From the NCBI RefSeq assembly GCF_900111765.1, contig NZ_FOIB01000012.1:1-64000 (forward strand): a DNA stretch of 64,000 nucleotides, in the 5' to 3' direction. Made by a program: the position numbers and the translations under genes. Positions 51,534-60,814 of the stretch are shown here, piece after piece (the first letter of the stretch is position 1; each line of letters starts with the position of its first letter). The stretch is from Myxococcus fulvus. GTDB taxonomy: Bacteria > Myxococcota > Myxococcia > Myxococcales > Myxococcaceae. The notes under the pieces are model-generated. The model worked only from the letters and a program-made list of their open reading frames with translations. It did no database searches and was not told where the DNA came from.

Positions 51534-52997
51534 ATGACGCATTCGGAAGTCGGGTGGGTGGGCGTCGGGCGCGTGCTCCGCGTCCTGGCCTGTGGCGGGC
51601 TGCTGACCGCTTGTGAAATCGGTTCCGAGGCACGTCCCCTCGCCGCGCCAGTCCCCGCGGCGGTGGCGACGCCCGCCGTGGCGTCACCGAGGACCCCGGT
51701 GTCGGTGCCCGCCGCGGCGCCTCGTCGGGCCCTTCCGGAGCCGTCCGAGCGGACCCGCTCGACGCAAGCGCTGGCGGTGAAGCTGGGTGCTCCGGGCGCG
51801 AGGGTGGATGACCCGTGCGTGGCGTCGGTGGCGCAAGGGTGCGCGCGCACCGCGCTGGCGCCCTTCTTCGAGTCGCTGGACGCGCTGTCGTCGGGCACGG
51901 CGAAGCGGCCCACCGTCATCGAGGCGTTCGGCAACTCCCTCATCGCGGGCGATCGCATCGTGGACATCCTGAGGGACGACCTGGGCGCGAGCTTCGGCGC
52001 GGCGGGCCGGGGCGTGCTGCTGGTGGACCGGATGGCGCCCTACGGCGGGCGAGGCCGGGCGAGCCACAGCGCGAGCGGTTGGACGCCGCGCACGCTGGGC
52101 GAGCTGCGCGCGCCGCCGCTGCCGTTCGGAATCACCGGCGTGTACCACGTGGCCACCCAGGCGAAGGCGCGCGGTCGCTTCAAGCTGGAGGGTGAGACGC
52201 GCGGCGCGCTGTGGTGGCTGGACGTCCCGCAAGGCGGCGCGCTCAGCGTGGTGAGCGGCGACACGGTGCTGGCGCGCACGACGCCGGAGGGCACGGGCGC
52301 GTCGCGCTCCACGCGCTTCGAGCTGCCGCCCGGCGCGACGACGGTGGACGTGGTGGCCGAGGGCAAGGGCGCGGTGGTGCAGGGCGTGGTGCTCCAGCAC
52401 GAGCGCCCCGGCATCGTCCTGGACATGTTGGGTGTGCCCTCCGCGGACGCGAGCCTGTACGCGCGGCTGGAGGATGGGGCGCTGCGCTCGCAGCTCACCG
52501 AGCGGGAGCCGAAGCTCTTGGTGTTCTTCCTGGGCGGCAACGAGTCCAAGCGCCTGGAGTGGAAGCGCACGGACCTGACGACGCTGCGCGAGGACCTGGG
52601 GGCGCTCTTGCGGCGGGCCCGCGTGGCGGCGCCCTCGAGCGCGTGTCTGGTGGTGGGGCCGATGGACGCGGTGCGCGACGCGAAGGACTCGGGCAAGGCC
52701 TTCACCCAGCGCCCGTTCCTGGAGGCGGTGGTGGAGGCGGAGCGCGAGGTGTCGCTCGCGGAGGGCTGCGCGTTCTTCAACCTGTACGAGGCGATGGGCG
52801 GCAAGGGTGCGCTGACGCGCTTCCACAAGTCCGGCTTCATGCATGACGACCTGGTGCACCCGCGTGGACGGGGGCTGGATGTGCTGGGGCATCTGGTGAC
52901 GGACGCGCTCTTGCGCGCGTGGGTGGAGACGCCGCCGGCCCAGGGCCCCGTGGCCCAGGTGGCCCCGGCGGCCGAGCGGGTGGAGGCCGTGCCATGA
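51534..52997 (+). CDS. SGNH/GDSL-like hydrolase lipoprotein
   Basis: A 487-residue lipoprotein (ATG 51534; lipobox GLLTAC, cysteine 27). After a Pro/Ala linker comes an SGNH fold: block I is FGNSLIAGDRI with the nucleophile Ser135, a middle strand contains VFFLGGNESKR (block III-like), and the last block is DDLVHPRGRGLDVLG with His442 and the nearby aspartate. A jelly-roll-like insert separates them, as in esterases that remove acetyl groups from envelope or capsule polysaccharides (PC-esterase/OatA-like). Its stop overlaps the next start (ATGA), tying it to the serine hydrolase gene. Confidence 0.8.
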   Translation: MTHSEVGWVGVGRVLRVLACGGLLTACEIGSEARPLAAPVPAAVATPAVASPRTPVSVPAAAPRRALPEPSERTRSTQALAVKLGAPGARVDDPCVASVAQGCARTALAPFFESLDALSSGTAKRPTVIEAFGNSLIAGDRIVDILRDDLGASFGAAGRGVLLVDRMAPYGGRGRASHSASGWTPRTLGELRAPPLPFGITGVYHVATQAKARGRFKLEGETRGALWWLDVPQGGALSVVSGDTVLARTTPEGTGASRSTRFELPPGATTVDVVAEGKGAVVQGVVLQHERPGIVLDMLGVPSADASLYARLEDGALRSQLTEREPKLLVFFLGGNESKRLEWKRTDLTTLREDLGALLRRARVAAPSSACLVVGPMDAVRDAKDSGKAFTQRPFLEAVVEAEREVSLAEGCAFFNLYEAMGGKGALTRFHKSGFMHDDLVHPRGRGLDVLGHLVTDALLRAWVETPPAQGPVAQVAPAAERVEAVP

Positions 52998-55216
52998 CGA
53001 TGCGACGCGCGGGGTGGCTGGCCGTCGTCCTCTGTGTCTCGACGCCGGTGGTCGCGGCGCCGAAGCTGCCGTCGGTCTGCGAGAGCGTGGAGGCGGACGA
53101 GGCCGGCGCCTCGGCGCGCGCGCTGCCCGAGGAGGTGACGAAGGCGCTGGACGCCATCGTCCGCTCGGAGCTGTCCCAGGGGCCCGTGGCGGGGCTGTCC
53201 GTGGCGGTGTCCCGCGGAGCGCGGCAGTGGGTGTGTGGTTATGGCTACCGCGACGTGGCGAAGCGGCTGCCCGCGACGCCGCGCACCACGTACCGCATGG
53301 CGTCCGTCACCAAGTCCTTCACCGCGGTGGCGGTGTTGCAGCTGGTGGAGCAGGGGAAGCTGTCGCTGGACGCGGACATCCACACGGTGGTGCCGACGTA
53401 TCCGGCGAAGCAGTGGACCGTCACGGTGAAGGACCTGCTGGGACACCTGAGCGGCGTGCCCACGTATGACGGCGTGGCGTCGACCCAGAACGTGAAGGCG
53501 GTGAGCACCGAGGAGGCGCTGGCGCTGTTCTCCCAGAAGCCGCTCGCGTTCGAGCCGCGCTCCCGCTACCTGTACAGCACGTGGGGCTACAACCTGCTGG
53601 GCGCGGCGGTGGAGTCCGCGTCCGGGAAGTCGTATCGCGACTACCTGCGCGAGCATGTCTTCCAGCCCGCGGGCATGGCGCACGCGGACCTGGATGTCAC
53701 CGCGACGCGCGACGAGCACCAGGCGGCGGGCTACCGGGTGAAGGACGGGGTGCTCAAGCCCTCGCGCTTCCTGGATGTGTCCAGCCGCTTCGGCGGTGGC
53801 GGGACGCGGGGCACGGTGGGGGACATGCTCGGCTTCGGTCGGGCGGTGCTGTCACATCGGCTGGTGTCTCGCGACACGATGGGGAAGATGCAGGCGTCCA
53901 TGGCCACGAGCGACGGGCGGCTGACGGACTACGGCATGGGCTTCGCGACCTATCCCTTGCGCGGCCACTACCTGGTGGCGCACGCGGGAGGGCAGCCGGA
54001 GACGACGACGCTGCTGGTGATGTTCCCCGCGGAGGACACGGTCATCTCGCTGGCCACGAACATCGAGGGCGAGGCGAAGCGCCTGCGCCGGCTGTCCATC
54101 CGGTTGATGGAAGGGCTGCTGGAGCAGGGCGTCACGCGGAGGGATGCGCACTTCACGGACCCGGTGGACTCGGTGGTGTACGAGGGGCTGGGGCGCATCG
54201 CGAGCTATGGGCTCGCGTACCATCTGTGGGCCACGCGCGGGCCGGGCTCGCTGCCGGCGGACGAGGACCTGCCGGGCGCGTTCGCGCGGGTGTCGGAGCT
54301 GCTGGACCGCAAGGCGATTGGACGCGACGGCAAGGCGGCGCTGGAGCGCATCCGCGGTGGGCATGACCCGCGACTGGGGTCGGTGTTCATCCGCGTGGGG
54401 GCGCACATGGCGCGCACGTTGGAGAAGGCGCAGGGACCGGAGCGACTGCTGGCGTATCCGGCCGAGGGGCCGCTGTCGTTCTTCGCGGACTACCTGGCGG
54501 CGTGTGATGCGCAGGGGGTGCCGGACACGGAGCGCTTCGGTGAGCCGCTGCGCACGGACCTGCTGCGGTTCGTGGCGGGGTGGAAGCGCGCGGAGGTTCC
54601 GGAGCTGCGGCATCAGCGGTTGGATGAGGAGTCGAATCCGGAGCCGCGCTGGGCGGTGGTGAAGAAGGCGGCGGGGCTGTCGCCGGACGTGCGGCCGGAC
54701 TACTCGGACGAGATGCTGCGCATCGCGGAGCGCTTCGCGTGGCGCAAGCAGCAGGCGGGGCGGCTGCGCTGGCTGGAGCGCGCGGTGGAGCTGCATCCGA
54801 GGAGCGTGGACGCGCGATTGGCGTTGTCGCAGGCGCTGCTGGTGGCGAAGCGGGACGAGGAGGTGCTGGGGCACCTTCGCGAGGCGCTCGCGACGCCGCA
54901 GGGCATGTTGGCGCTGGCGCCGACGCAGTTGCTCAAGCGCGTGGCGGAGGCGGAGTCTCCGCGCGTGGGGCTGGGGCTGCTGCGCGCGGCGGTGGCGCTG
55001 CATCCGGAGTCGCCGGAGCTGTGGGAGTCGCTGGCGAAGCGGGAGAAGGCGCAGGGGCACAAGGCCGAGGCGAAGGCGGCGCTGCGTCAGGCGCGCCGCG
55101 CGCGTGAGGCCCGGCCGGAGTCCTCGGTGGACCCCGCGAGCCGGAGCGGTGGAGACCGTGGCGCGGGCCCCGTGCCAGATGACCACGGACTGGTGCGCCC
55201 GCGTCCGTCGCCTTGA
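52994..55216 (+). CDS. Exported beta-lactamase-family serine hydrolase with TPR-like C-terminus
   Basis: A 740-residue protein with a cleavable signal (TMRRAGWLAVVLCVSTPVVA). Class C beta-lactamase/esterase domain: S104-V-T-K107 (SxxK), the YSTWGYN motif (the YxN position) and HAGGQPETTT as the third-motif (HxG) equivalent, over about residues 50-380. From about 400 to the end it is helical, with TPR-like units (WLERAVELHPRSVDARLALS) that may mediate protein contacts. It starts at an ATGA overlap with the SGNH lipoprotein. Probably a periplasmic or surface peptidoglycan-related or ester hydrolase; substrate unknown. Confidence 0.83.
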   Translation: MTMRRAGWLAVVLCVSTPVVAAPKLPSVCESVEADEAGASARALPEEVTKALDAIVRSELSQGPVAGLSVAVSRGARQWVCGYGYRDVAKRLPATPRTTYRMASVTKSFTAVAVLQLVEQGKLSLDADIHTVVPTYPAKQWTVTVKDLLGHLSGVPTYDGVASTQNVKAVSTEEALALFSQKPLAFEPRSRYLYSTWGYNLLGAAVESASGKSYRDYLREHVFQPAGMAHADLDVTATRDEHQAAGYRVKDGVLKPSRFLDVSSRFGGGGTRGTVGDMLGFGRAVLSHRLVSRDTMGKMQASMATSDGRLTDYGMGFATYPLRGHYLVAHAGGQPETTTLLVMFPAEDTVISLATNIEGEAKRLRRLSIRLMEGLLEQGVTRRDAHFTDPVDSVVYEGLGRIASYGLAYHLWATRGPGSLPADEDLPGAFARVSELLDRKAIGRDGKAALERIRGGHDPRLGSVFIRVGAHMARTLEKAQGPERLLAYPAEGPLSFFADYLAACDAQGVPDTERFGEPLRTDLLRFVAGWKRAEVPELRHQRLDEESNPEPRWAVVKKAAGLSPDVRPDYSDEMLRIAERFAWRKQQAGRLRWLERAVELHPRSVDARLALSQALLVAKRDEEVLGHLREALATPQGMLALAPTQLLKRVAEAESPRVGLGLLRAAVALHPESPELWESLAKREKAQGHKAEAKAALRQARRAREARPESSVDPASRSGGDRGAGPVPDDHGLVRPRPSP

Positions 55217-55334
55217 GCGGGTGGCTCGCTCGTCGAGTCATCGAGGGCAGACGGGCAGGCGCTGAACGTGAGTTGCTCCCGGTGCTGTCCCGGTGTGTCC
55301 TTGCGAGCGTGAAGACTGTGCGAGGATGTGAAGC

Positions 55335-56234
55335 GTGTCCGAGCTCGTGTGTCCCTTCTGCCAGTTCCCCGTGGGCGCGGGTGCCCTTCGCTGCGGTGGC
55401 TGCGGCGCCTCCTTCCTCGTCTCGCCTCCGCCCGACTCGGGCGCTCCGGTGTGCGCCGTCCATCCGCAGTGGATGAGCCAGCATGCGTGTGAGCGCTGCG
55501 GCGCCTTCGCGTGCGCCCAATGTCTGCGCCGTGGCCCTCGGCAGGAGCTGGTCTGCGAGTCGTGTCACGCCCGCGTGCCCCACGCGCAGCTCCCCTGGGA
55601 CCAGCGCGCCGAGCTCGGCTGGGTCAAGGCGTTCTGGAAGACGTGCGTCGAGGTGATGCTCCGCCCCGTCACCACCTTCGCGCGGATGTCGCGCGAGGCG
55701 TCGGTGGGCGACTCGCTCCTCTTCGCGGGCCTCTCCGCGTTCGTGGGCTACTTCTCCACCTGGTTCCTCTACACCCTCTTCCTGCTCGCCTTCCCCTACG
55801 AGACCTTCCCCGCCAGCGGCTCCGACAACGAGACCAACCCCGCGCTCTTCCGCGGCGTCGCCGTGGTCCTCTTCGTCATCTGCATGCTGCTGGTGCCGTT
55901 GCTGAGCATGGGCCTCACGCTCGTGGCCGCGGGCCTGGACCACCTGGTGCTGAAGGTCGCGGGCGCGCAAGGCACCTTCGCGACGACGCTGCGCGGCCAT
56001 GCCCTGGCCCAGGGTGTCTACCTCGCGGGCCTGGTGCCCTTCTGCAGCATGTACGTGCTGCCCTTCTGGAGCCTCGGCGTCCGCGTCTCCGCGTACCGGA
56101 GCCTGCACGGTGTCGGCTGGGGACCCGCGGTGTTCGGCGCGCTGCTGATACCCGCGCTCACCTGCTGCATCGGCGTGGGCAGCTACGTGGCCATCCTGAC
56201 CTCCATCCTCGCCCCCGGGGCCCTCAAGCTCTGA
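55335..56234 (+). CDS. Zinc-ribbon plus YIP1-like membrane protein
   Basis: A 299-residue protein started at GTG 55335 with GAGGA upstream. Residues 1-80 contain several CxxC pairs (CPFCQFPV, CGGCG, CERCGAFACAQC, CESC), suggesting a zinc ribbon and a B-box-like finger. From 95 to the end there are five hydrophobic helices arranged as in YIP1 family proteins (FAGLSAFVGYFSTWFLYTLF, VAVVLFVICMLLVPLL, LAQGVYLAGLVPFCSMY, ...). It is a probable inner-membrane protein of unknown function. Confidence 0.83.
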   Translation: MSELVCPFCQFPVGAGALRCGGCGASFLVSPPPDSGAPVCAVHPQWMSQHACERCGAFACAQCLRRGPRQELVCESCHARVPHAQLPWDQRAELGWVKAFWKTCVEVMLRPVTTFARMSREASVGDSLLFAGLSAFVGYFSTWFLYTLFLLAFPYETFPASGSDNETNPALFRGVAVVLFVICMLLVPLLSMGLTLVAAGLDHLVLKVAGAQGTFATTLRGHALAQGVYLAGLVPFCSMYVLPFWSLGVRVSAYRSLHGVGWGPAVFGALLIPALTCCIGVGSYVAILTSILAPGALKL

Positions 56235-56243
56235 CGCGCGCGC

Positions 56244-56675
56244 TCAGTGCTTCGCGTCGCCATCCCGTGAATGCGGCCCTTCCTTCGCGGCGCGGCGGCG
56301 CTGGGCGCGCTCGTGCACCTGCTTGAACTGGCGCGACAGCTCCGCGAGCTCCTCGTCCGTGGCGTGCTCCAGGTCCGTGAAGAAGTTGCGGGCATGCCGC
56401 TGCGAGCGGATGAGCTCATCCAGCTTGAGATGGATGGCCTTCGCATCCCGGTTCTGCGTGGCCTGGATGACGAACACCATCAGGAACGTGACGACCGTCG
56501 TCGCCGTGTTGATGACGAGCTGCCATGTGTCGCTGAAGTGGAACAGCGGCCCCGACACCAACCACAGGACCACCACCGCCACCGCCAGGACCAACGCCTG
56601 GACCGAGCCCACGCGCTCGGACACGCCCTGGGCGAACTTGTGGAAGCGCTCGTGCATCCCCTGGAAGATGCTCAC
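56244..56675 (-). CDS. Low-affinity iron permease-family small membrane protein
   Basis: A 143-residue protein from GTG 56675 (ATG 56657 is an alternative). Two transmembrane helices (ALVLAVAVVVLWLVSG and TWQLVINTATTVVTFLMVFV) and the conserved IQATQNRDAKAIHLKLDELI match the low-affinity iron permease family. The charged C-tail is cytoplasmic. An iron-transport function for bacterial members has not been shown. Confidence 0.8.
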   Translation of the reverse strand: MSIFQGMHERFHKFAQGVSERVGSVQALVLAVAVVVLWLVSGPLFHFSDTWQLVINTATTVVTFLMVFVIQATQNRDAKAIHLKLDELIRSQRHARNFFTDLEHATDEELAELSRQFKQVHERAQRRRAAKEGPHSRDGDAKH

Positions 56676-56726
56676 GGACGGGAGGGCTGGCTTGGCCGCT
56701 CGGATGCCCGCCCGCCCTCCAGGGGA

Positions 56727-57821
56727 CTACTGCGCCGCCGACGCGCCCGCCGTCGGGATGGCGGCCGTCACCGTGCGCTGCTTGGGCCAGAAGCGCGCGT
56801 CATGCACGTCGTCCAACGACGCGATGCGCTTCTTCGTGCGCGCGTCGTAGACGCGGGCATGCGCCTCCGCGCTCACCAGCAGCAGGGCCCCCCTGACGCG
56901 CACGGCCACCACCTCCGTGGGCGACAGCGACAGGGACTCAGGCTCGGACAGCCGGTCTTCCGACTCCCACCGCAAGGGCAGCATCAACACCGGCAGCTCG
57001 GTCGCCGCGCGCCACGCATACAGCGGCCCGCCATGCGTCTCCAGCGAGACCCAGGCGCCGTACTCCGTATGGCCCTTGTCCTTCACCACCGCGTCCAGGC
57101 GCACGGCGTCCTCGCTGCCCTCGGCGAGCTCCGTCGCGACCGGGTCGTCCGGGTCCGTGCCGACGGTGGAGGACACCAACTGGCTCGCGGTGGCCAGCGC
57201 GCTCGTGCCCGGAGCGTCCTCCGTCTCATACACCGTGGCGACCGACTCGATGCGCTTCCACGTCTCACCCTCGCGGCGGTACGCGTGGGCGAGTCCCGGG
57301 CTGCCCTCCATCTCCGGCACCATCAGCTTGCGGCCGTCGACGACGAAGAACTCCTCGCCGCGCTCCTCCTTGCGCGCCAGCCCCTCGAGCTGGGAGACGA
57401 GCGCCACCACCTGACCTCGCGCGTCGAAGCCGACCGTGTCCGTGTGGCCCTCGGTGGGCAGCGGCAGCGGGGCACCCTGGGCGGCGTCGAAGTCCACCTT
57501 CCAGGCGCGCGGCTGCACGTTGCCGTTGCCCCGGTCCACCAGGACGCCCTGCTTGCCGTCCGGGCTCCACGCCAGGCTGACGCGAGCGCAGGGCGCCTCC
57601 ACGGTGGCCAGGGCCTTGCGTATGCCCGTGGTGTCCTGACGCAGCCACGTACAGCCCGCCGGCGCCGCGTCCTGGAGGAGCGACAGCGAGAAGGCGGGCG
57701 CGGGCTCTGGGGCGGGCTTGGGCGCCGCGGGCGTCTCGGGGACGGGGTCCTGTGACTTCTTGCAAGCGCCACCGAGCAGCATGGTGCCGAGGAAGAACGC
57801 GGGGCCGAGATGGCGGAGCAT
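56727..57821 (-). CDS. Beta-propeller-like lipoprotein
   Basis: A 364-residue lipoprotein (signal MLRHLGPAFFLGTMLLGGAC, cysteine 20), a Lys/Pro/Glu linker, then WD/TolB-type strands such as SLAWSPDGKQGVLVDRGNG, GFDARGQVVALVSQL, SPTEVVAVRVRGALLLVSAE and ARVYDARTKKRIASLDD. It probably forms a six- or seven-bladed propeller. Function unknown. It lies just upstream of the iron-permease-like gene (52-base gap) on the same strand. Confidence 0.75.
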   Translation of the reverse strand: MLRHLGPAFFLGTMLLGGACKKSQDPVPETPAAPKPAPEPAPAFSLSLLQDAAPAGCTWLRQDTTGIRKALATVEAPCARVSLAWSPDGKQGVLVDRGNGNVQPRAWKVDFDAAQGAPLPLPTEGHTDTVGFDARGQVVALVSQLEGLARKEERGEEFFVVDGRKLMVPEMEGSPGLAHAYRREGETWKRIESVATVYETEDAPGTSALATASQLVSSTVGTDPDDPVATELAEGSEDAVRLDAVVKDKGHTEYGAWVSLETHGGPLYAWRAATELPVLMLPLRWESEDRLSEPESLSLSPTEVVAVRVRGALLLVSAEAHARVYDARTKKRIASLDDVHDARFWPKQRTVTAAIPTAGASAAQ

Positions 57822-58018
57822 GAGGCTCTCCGGTGCGGGGTTCCTTCACACCATCGCAGAACGGCCGGAGTGGGAGGAAGTCACCCTCGGAGTAGACGGC
57901 GAGGAAGTTTCCGATAGCCCACTCGCGCGTGGGTGCCATTCACCCCGCTCCCCCCGTCACGACGCATCGCTTCCGTCGCATGTCTTTTCATTTTCTCGCG
58001 CGATGAAGGCAAGCGAGC

Positions 58019-58489
58019 TCAGACGAGCCAGCCGCTCTCGTCGAGGAAGAGGGCCTCGGTGAACACCGTGTCTTCCTCTTCCTTCGCGCCCCGCGCGTTG
58101 TCGAAGTAGAGGCTCTCGCCGTCCTTGACGATGTGCAGCACGCGCAGGTCCTCGCGGGCGCGGGGTGTCACGGTGAGCGGGTTGTCGGAGAGCACGACGA
58201 AGTTGGCGCGCTGACCGGGCTCGAGCGTGCCCTGGGTTTGGGGTTCGGCGTCGCCGGCGGCCGCGTCGGTGGTGGTGGGGTCATCGACGATGGCGGGAAT
58301 CATGGTGCCGCCCCGCAGCGAGACGACCTCCGTGTCGGGGCCGCGCAGCGCGAGGATGTCGGCGCGGGTGCCCACGGCGAGGATGCGACCGGCCTGGACG
58401 GCGACGGCCTCGGCGGTGGGCTGCTGGTCGTTCATAGTGAGGAGGGTGCCACCCTCGAAGATGCGGTCCGCGGGCTGGGTGGGGCTCAT
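58019..58489 (-). pseudogene. Amidohydrolase (YtcJ-like) with catalytic barrel deleted in frame
   Basis: 156 residues from ATG 58489. The beginning (RIFEGGTLLTMNDQQPTAEA ... GGTMIPAIVDD) is the N-terminal beta segment of YtcJ-like amidohydrolases. Right after 25 odd residues the frame continues with GTLEPGQRANFVVLSDNPLT and DLRVLHIVKDGESLYFD, the C-terminal end of the same fold. The intervening TIM barrel of some 400 residues with its metal ligands is missing, yet the frame is open. It is probably an internally deleted pseudogene. A stand-alone beta protein is less likely. Confidence 0.7.
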
Positions 58490-58715
58490 GGCGTGGGCTC
58501 GGGGGAGGGGGTTGCTTTCAGGAAAGGTGTTGTCGCGCCCGGAGCCCGTCCACGGGGGCGTGAGGTGTCGCGCCGTCGCCCGAGAGGTTGCCCGCTGGGG
58601 TGGGAGCGCCGTGCGGACGGTCCCTGGGTCTGTCGGCGTGGATTGCCCGCGAAAGGTGGCGTCCCCACGCTGCCAATGGGGTGGTGGAGCGCTGACGGGC
58701 CGCCTCGCGCATGCC

Positions 58716-59435
58716 ATGTCACTCGACCTGACGGAACCCAATGTCCAGGAGCAGGTCATCTCGCTGGGGACGCTGGTGGCGGACCTGCTCGGGGTGTTCT
58801 CCGGCTCGGTGCTGGGCGCGCTCTTGGCCGAGCGTCGGAAGATGGACCTGATGGGCTTCCTCGTCCTGGGCCTGGTGTCCGGCGTGGGCGGCGGCATCCT
58901 CCGCGACACGCTGCTGCAGGTGGGGCCTCCGCTGGTGTTGGTGAAGCCGGCGTACCTGGTCGCGGCCTTCACGGGGGCGTTCGCCGCGTTCCTCTTCGAG
59001 CTGCGGCACGGGCCGACGGTGAAGCTCTTGTCGATGCTGGACGCGCTGACGCTGGGCTCGTTCGCGGTGGCGGGCACGCAGCGCACGCTGGAGGTGGGGC
59101 TCAGTCCGGGGACGGCGGTGTTGATTGGCATCATCACCGCTGCGGGAGGCGGCATCATCCGCGACGTGCTCATCCGGCGCACGCCCACGGTGATGAGACC
59201 GGAGCCCGGGTACTACGCCATCGCGGCGCTCGCGGCGAGCCTGGTGTGTCTGGCGTTCTCGCTCACCGGGCACCGGCGTCTGGCATTGGTGGCGGGCATG
59301 GCGGTGGGCGCGCTGGTGCGCCTCGTCTCGGTGCGACGCGGGTGGAGGCTGCCGGTGAAGCGCTCGCGTCAGCCGCCCCGGAAGGGCGATGACTTCGGTG
59401 GACCCCCGGACAGCGAGGAGTGGGTGAAGCCGTGA
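58716..59435 (+). CDS. Trimeric intracellular cation channel (TRIC/YadS, UPF0126) family protein
   Basis: A 239-residue membrane protein with about seven hydrophobic helices and two copies of the family glycine motif (GLVSGVGGGILRDTL and GIITAAGGGIIRDVLIRRTP). ATG 58716 is chosen. The paired GGGxxRD repeats are diagnostic of TRIC/UPF0126 channels, which conduct monovalent cations. The C-terminal tail is charged. Confidence 0.9.
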   Translation: MSLDLTEPNVQEQVISLGTLVADLLGVFSGSVLGALLAERRKMDLMGFLVLGLVSGVGGGILRDTLLQVGPPLVLVKPAYLVAAFTGAFAAFLFELRHGPTVKLLSMLDALTLGSFAVAGTQRTLEVGLSPGTAVLIGIITAAGGGIIRDVLIRRTPTVMRPEPGYYAIAALAASLVCLAFSLTGHRRLALVAGMAVGALVRLVSVRRGWRLPVKRSRQPPRKGDDFGGPPDSEEWVKP

Positions 59436-59472
59436 GGGGCTGGCGCGAGTCGACGGGCGGGGCATGCCCGGT

Positions 59473-59503
59473 CGGCCCCACCCGTGCGCGCCAGGTGGGG
59501 CCG
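59473..59503. terminator. Bidirectional hairpin between TRIC and kelch genes
   Basis: Perfect 10-bp arms CGGCCCCACC (59473-59482) and GGTGGGGCCG (59494-59503) with an 11-base loop, between convergent stops. Confidence 0.7.
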
Positions 59504-59522
59504 TTGAAGCCAGGACTGCGGG

Positions 59523-60638
59523 CTACTCGGTGTACAGCTCCGCGGAGGAGTACAGCTCGGGCTCCTCCTGGCTGGTGCCGCCCACCACGAGCACCTTGCC
59601 GTTGATGAGGCGCGTGGCGGTGTGGCCCTGCGTGGGCTGGTCATTGCCCACGACGTACAACTGCCAGAACGCCTGCGGGTCGTAGACCTCCGTGACGCCG
59701 CCAATCTGGTTGCGCGTGCCGCGCGCGACGAGCACCTTGCCCGACGGCAGCAGCGTCAGGGAGTGGCCCATGCGGCGCTCCTCGGTGGCGTAGGACGTGT
59801 ACTCCCATTCGTTGTCCTCCGGCCAGAACAGCCATGCGCCGCTCGCGTACTGGCCCTGCTCTTGACCGACGACCAGCACCGCGCCCTGGTTCAGCAGGAC
59901 AGCCGCGTGCCCCAGGAACGCGGGCGCCGCCGCGGCGGTGCTCCACGTGCCGGTGCTCACGTTGTAGACCTCGGCCGCGCCGATGACACCGTCGTCGTTG
60001 ACCGCCAGCACGTTGCCGGACGGCAGCCGCGTGAGGCTGGTGCGGCCCGCCACCACGGACGTGGAGCCCGTCGCCGTCCACGTGCCCGTCGCCGGGTCAT
60101 ACAGTTCCGCGCTCTTCAGCGCCGTCGCCCCGAAGCCGCCGAACACCAGCACCTTGCCGGTCGACAGCACCACCGCCTTGTGGTTCCGCCGCGCCGTGGC
60201 CAGGCTGCCCGTGGCGCTCCACGTGTTCGTCGAGGGGTTGTACAGCTCCGCGCTCGCCAGCGTGCCCGCGCCCTGGCCGCCCACCACGAGCACCTTGCCC
60301 GAGGACAGGAGCGTCGCCGTGTGGTTCGAGCGCGTCTGGCTCATCGTCGCCGTCGCCGCCCAGGTGTTGGTGTTCGGGTTGTACGTCTCCGTCGACGCCG
60401 TCACGCTGCCCCAGCCGCTGCCGCCCGTGACGAGCACGTTGCCCGTCGGCAGCCGCGTCGCCGTGTGGTACGCGCGCACCTGGCTCATCGACGCCGCCGC
60501 GGACCAGGGGGAGGTGAAGGCCGCCCGCGCCTCGGCACGCGGCGCCTCGGCCGCCGCCGTGGTGGCGCCCGCCATCGTCGCCAGCGCTCCCAACAGTCCC
60601 AGGCCCAGCCACGTCTTCGCTGTGGTTGCTCGTGTCAT
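59523..60638 (-). CDS. Secreted kelch-repeat protein
   Basis: A 371-residue exported protein: ATG 60638 with GAGGAAC just before it, signal TRATTAKTWLGLGLLGALAT. About six kelch/galactose-oxidase-type units follow (TRLPTGNVLVTGGSG, TLLSSGKVLVVGGQG, VVLSTGKVLVFGGFG), each ending with ExYNPNTNTWxxT, forming a beta-propeller. Copper-oxidase residues are not evident. A sugar- or protein-binding role is likely; such proteins are numerous in myxobacteria. Confidence 0.85.
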   Translation of the reverse strand: MTRATTAKTWLGLGLLGALATMAGATTAAAEAPRAEARAAFTSPWSAAASMSQVRAYHTATRLPTGNVLVTGGSGWGSVTASTETYNPNTNTWAATATMSQTRSNHTATLLSSGKVLVVGGQGAGTLASAELYNPSTNTWSATGSLATARRNHKAVVLSTGKVLVFGGFGATALKSAELYDPATGTWTATGSTSVVAGRTSLTRLPSGNVLAVNDDGVIGAAEVYNVSTGTWSTAAAAPAFLGHAAVLLNQGAVLVVGQEQGQYASGAWLFWPEDNEWEYTSYATEERRMGHSLTLLPSGKVLVARGTRNQIGGVTEVYDPQAFWQLYVVGNDQPTQGHTATRLINGKVLVVGGTSQEEPELYSSAELYTE

Positions 60639-60757
60639 CCGTTCCTCGTGGTGAAAGGGTGAGGCCCGCATTGTGACAAGTGGGACCGACGCTCCGGGCG
60701 GTCTTCCACGTCAACTCCGCGTGACGGCGGCATAACAGTCACTTGGTTGCATTGGAA

Positions 60758-60778
60758 ATACGGTGTAGATGTGTGTAT
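60758..60778 (+). promoter_or_regulatory. Possible LysR-type autoregulatory site
   Basis: ATAC (60758-60761) and GTAT (60775-60778) form a symmetric pair spanning 21 bases in an AT-richer patch, 37 bases before the LysR start. Only weak evidence. Confidence 0.3.
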
Positions 60779-60814
60779 CTGGTTCTGCAGGTGGGTCCGT
60801 GGCAGCCTGCGCGC

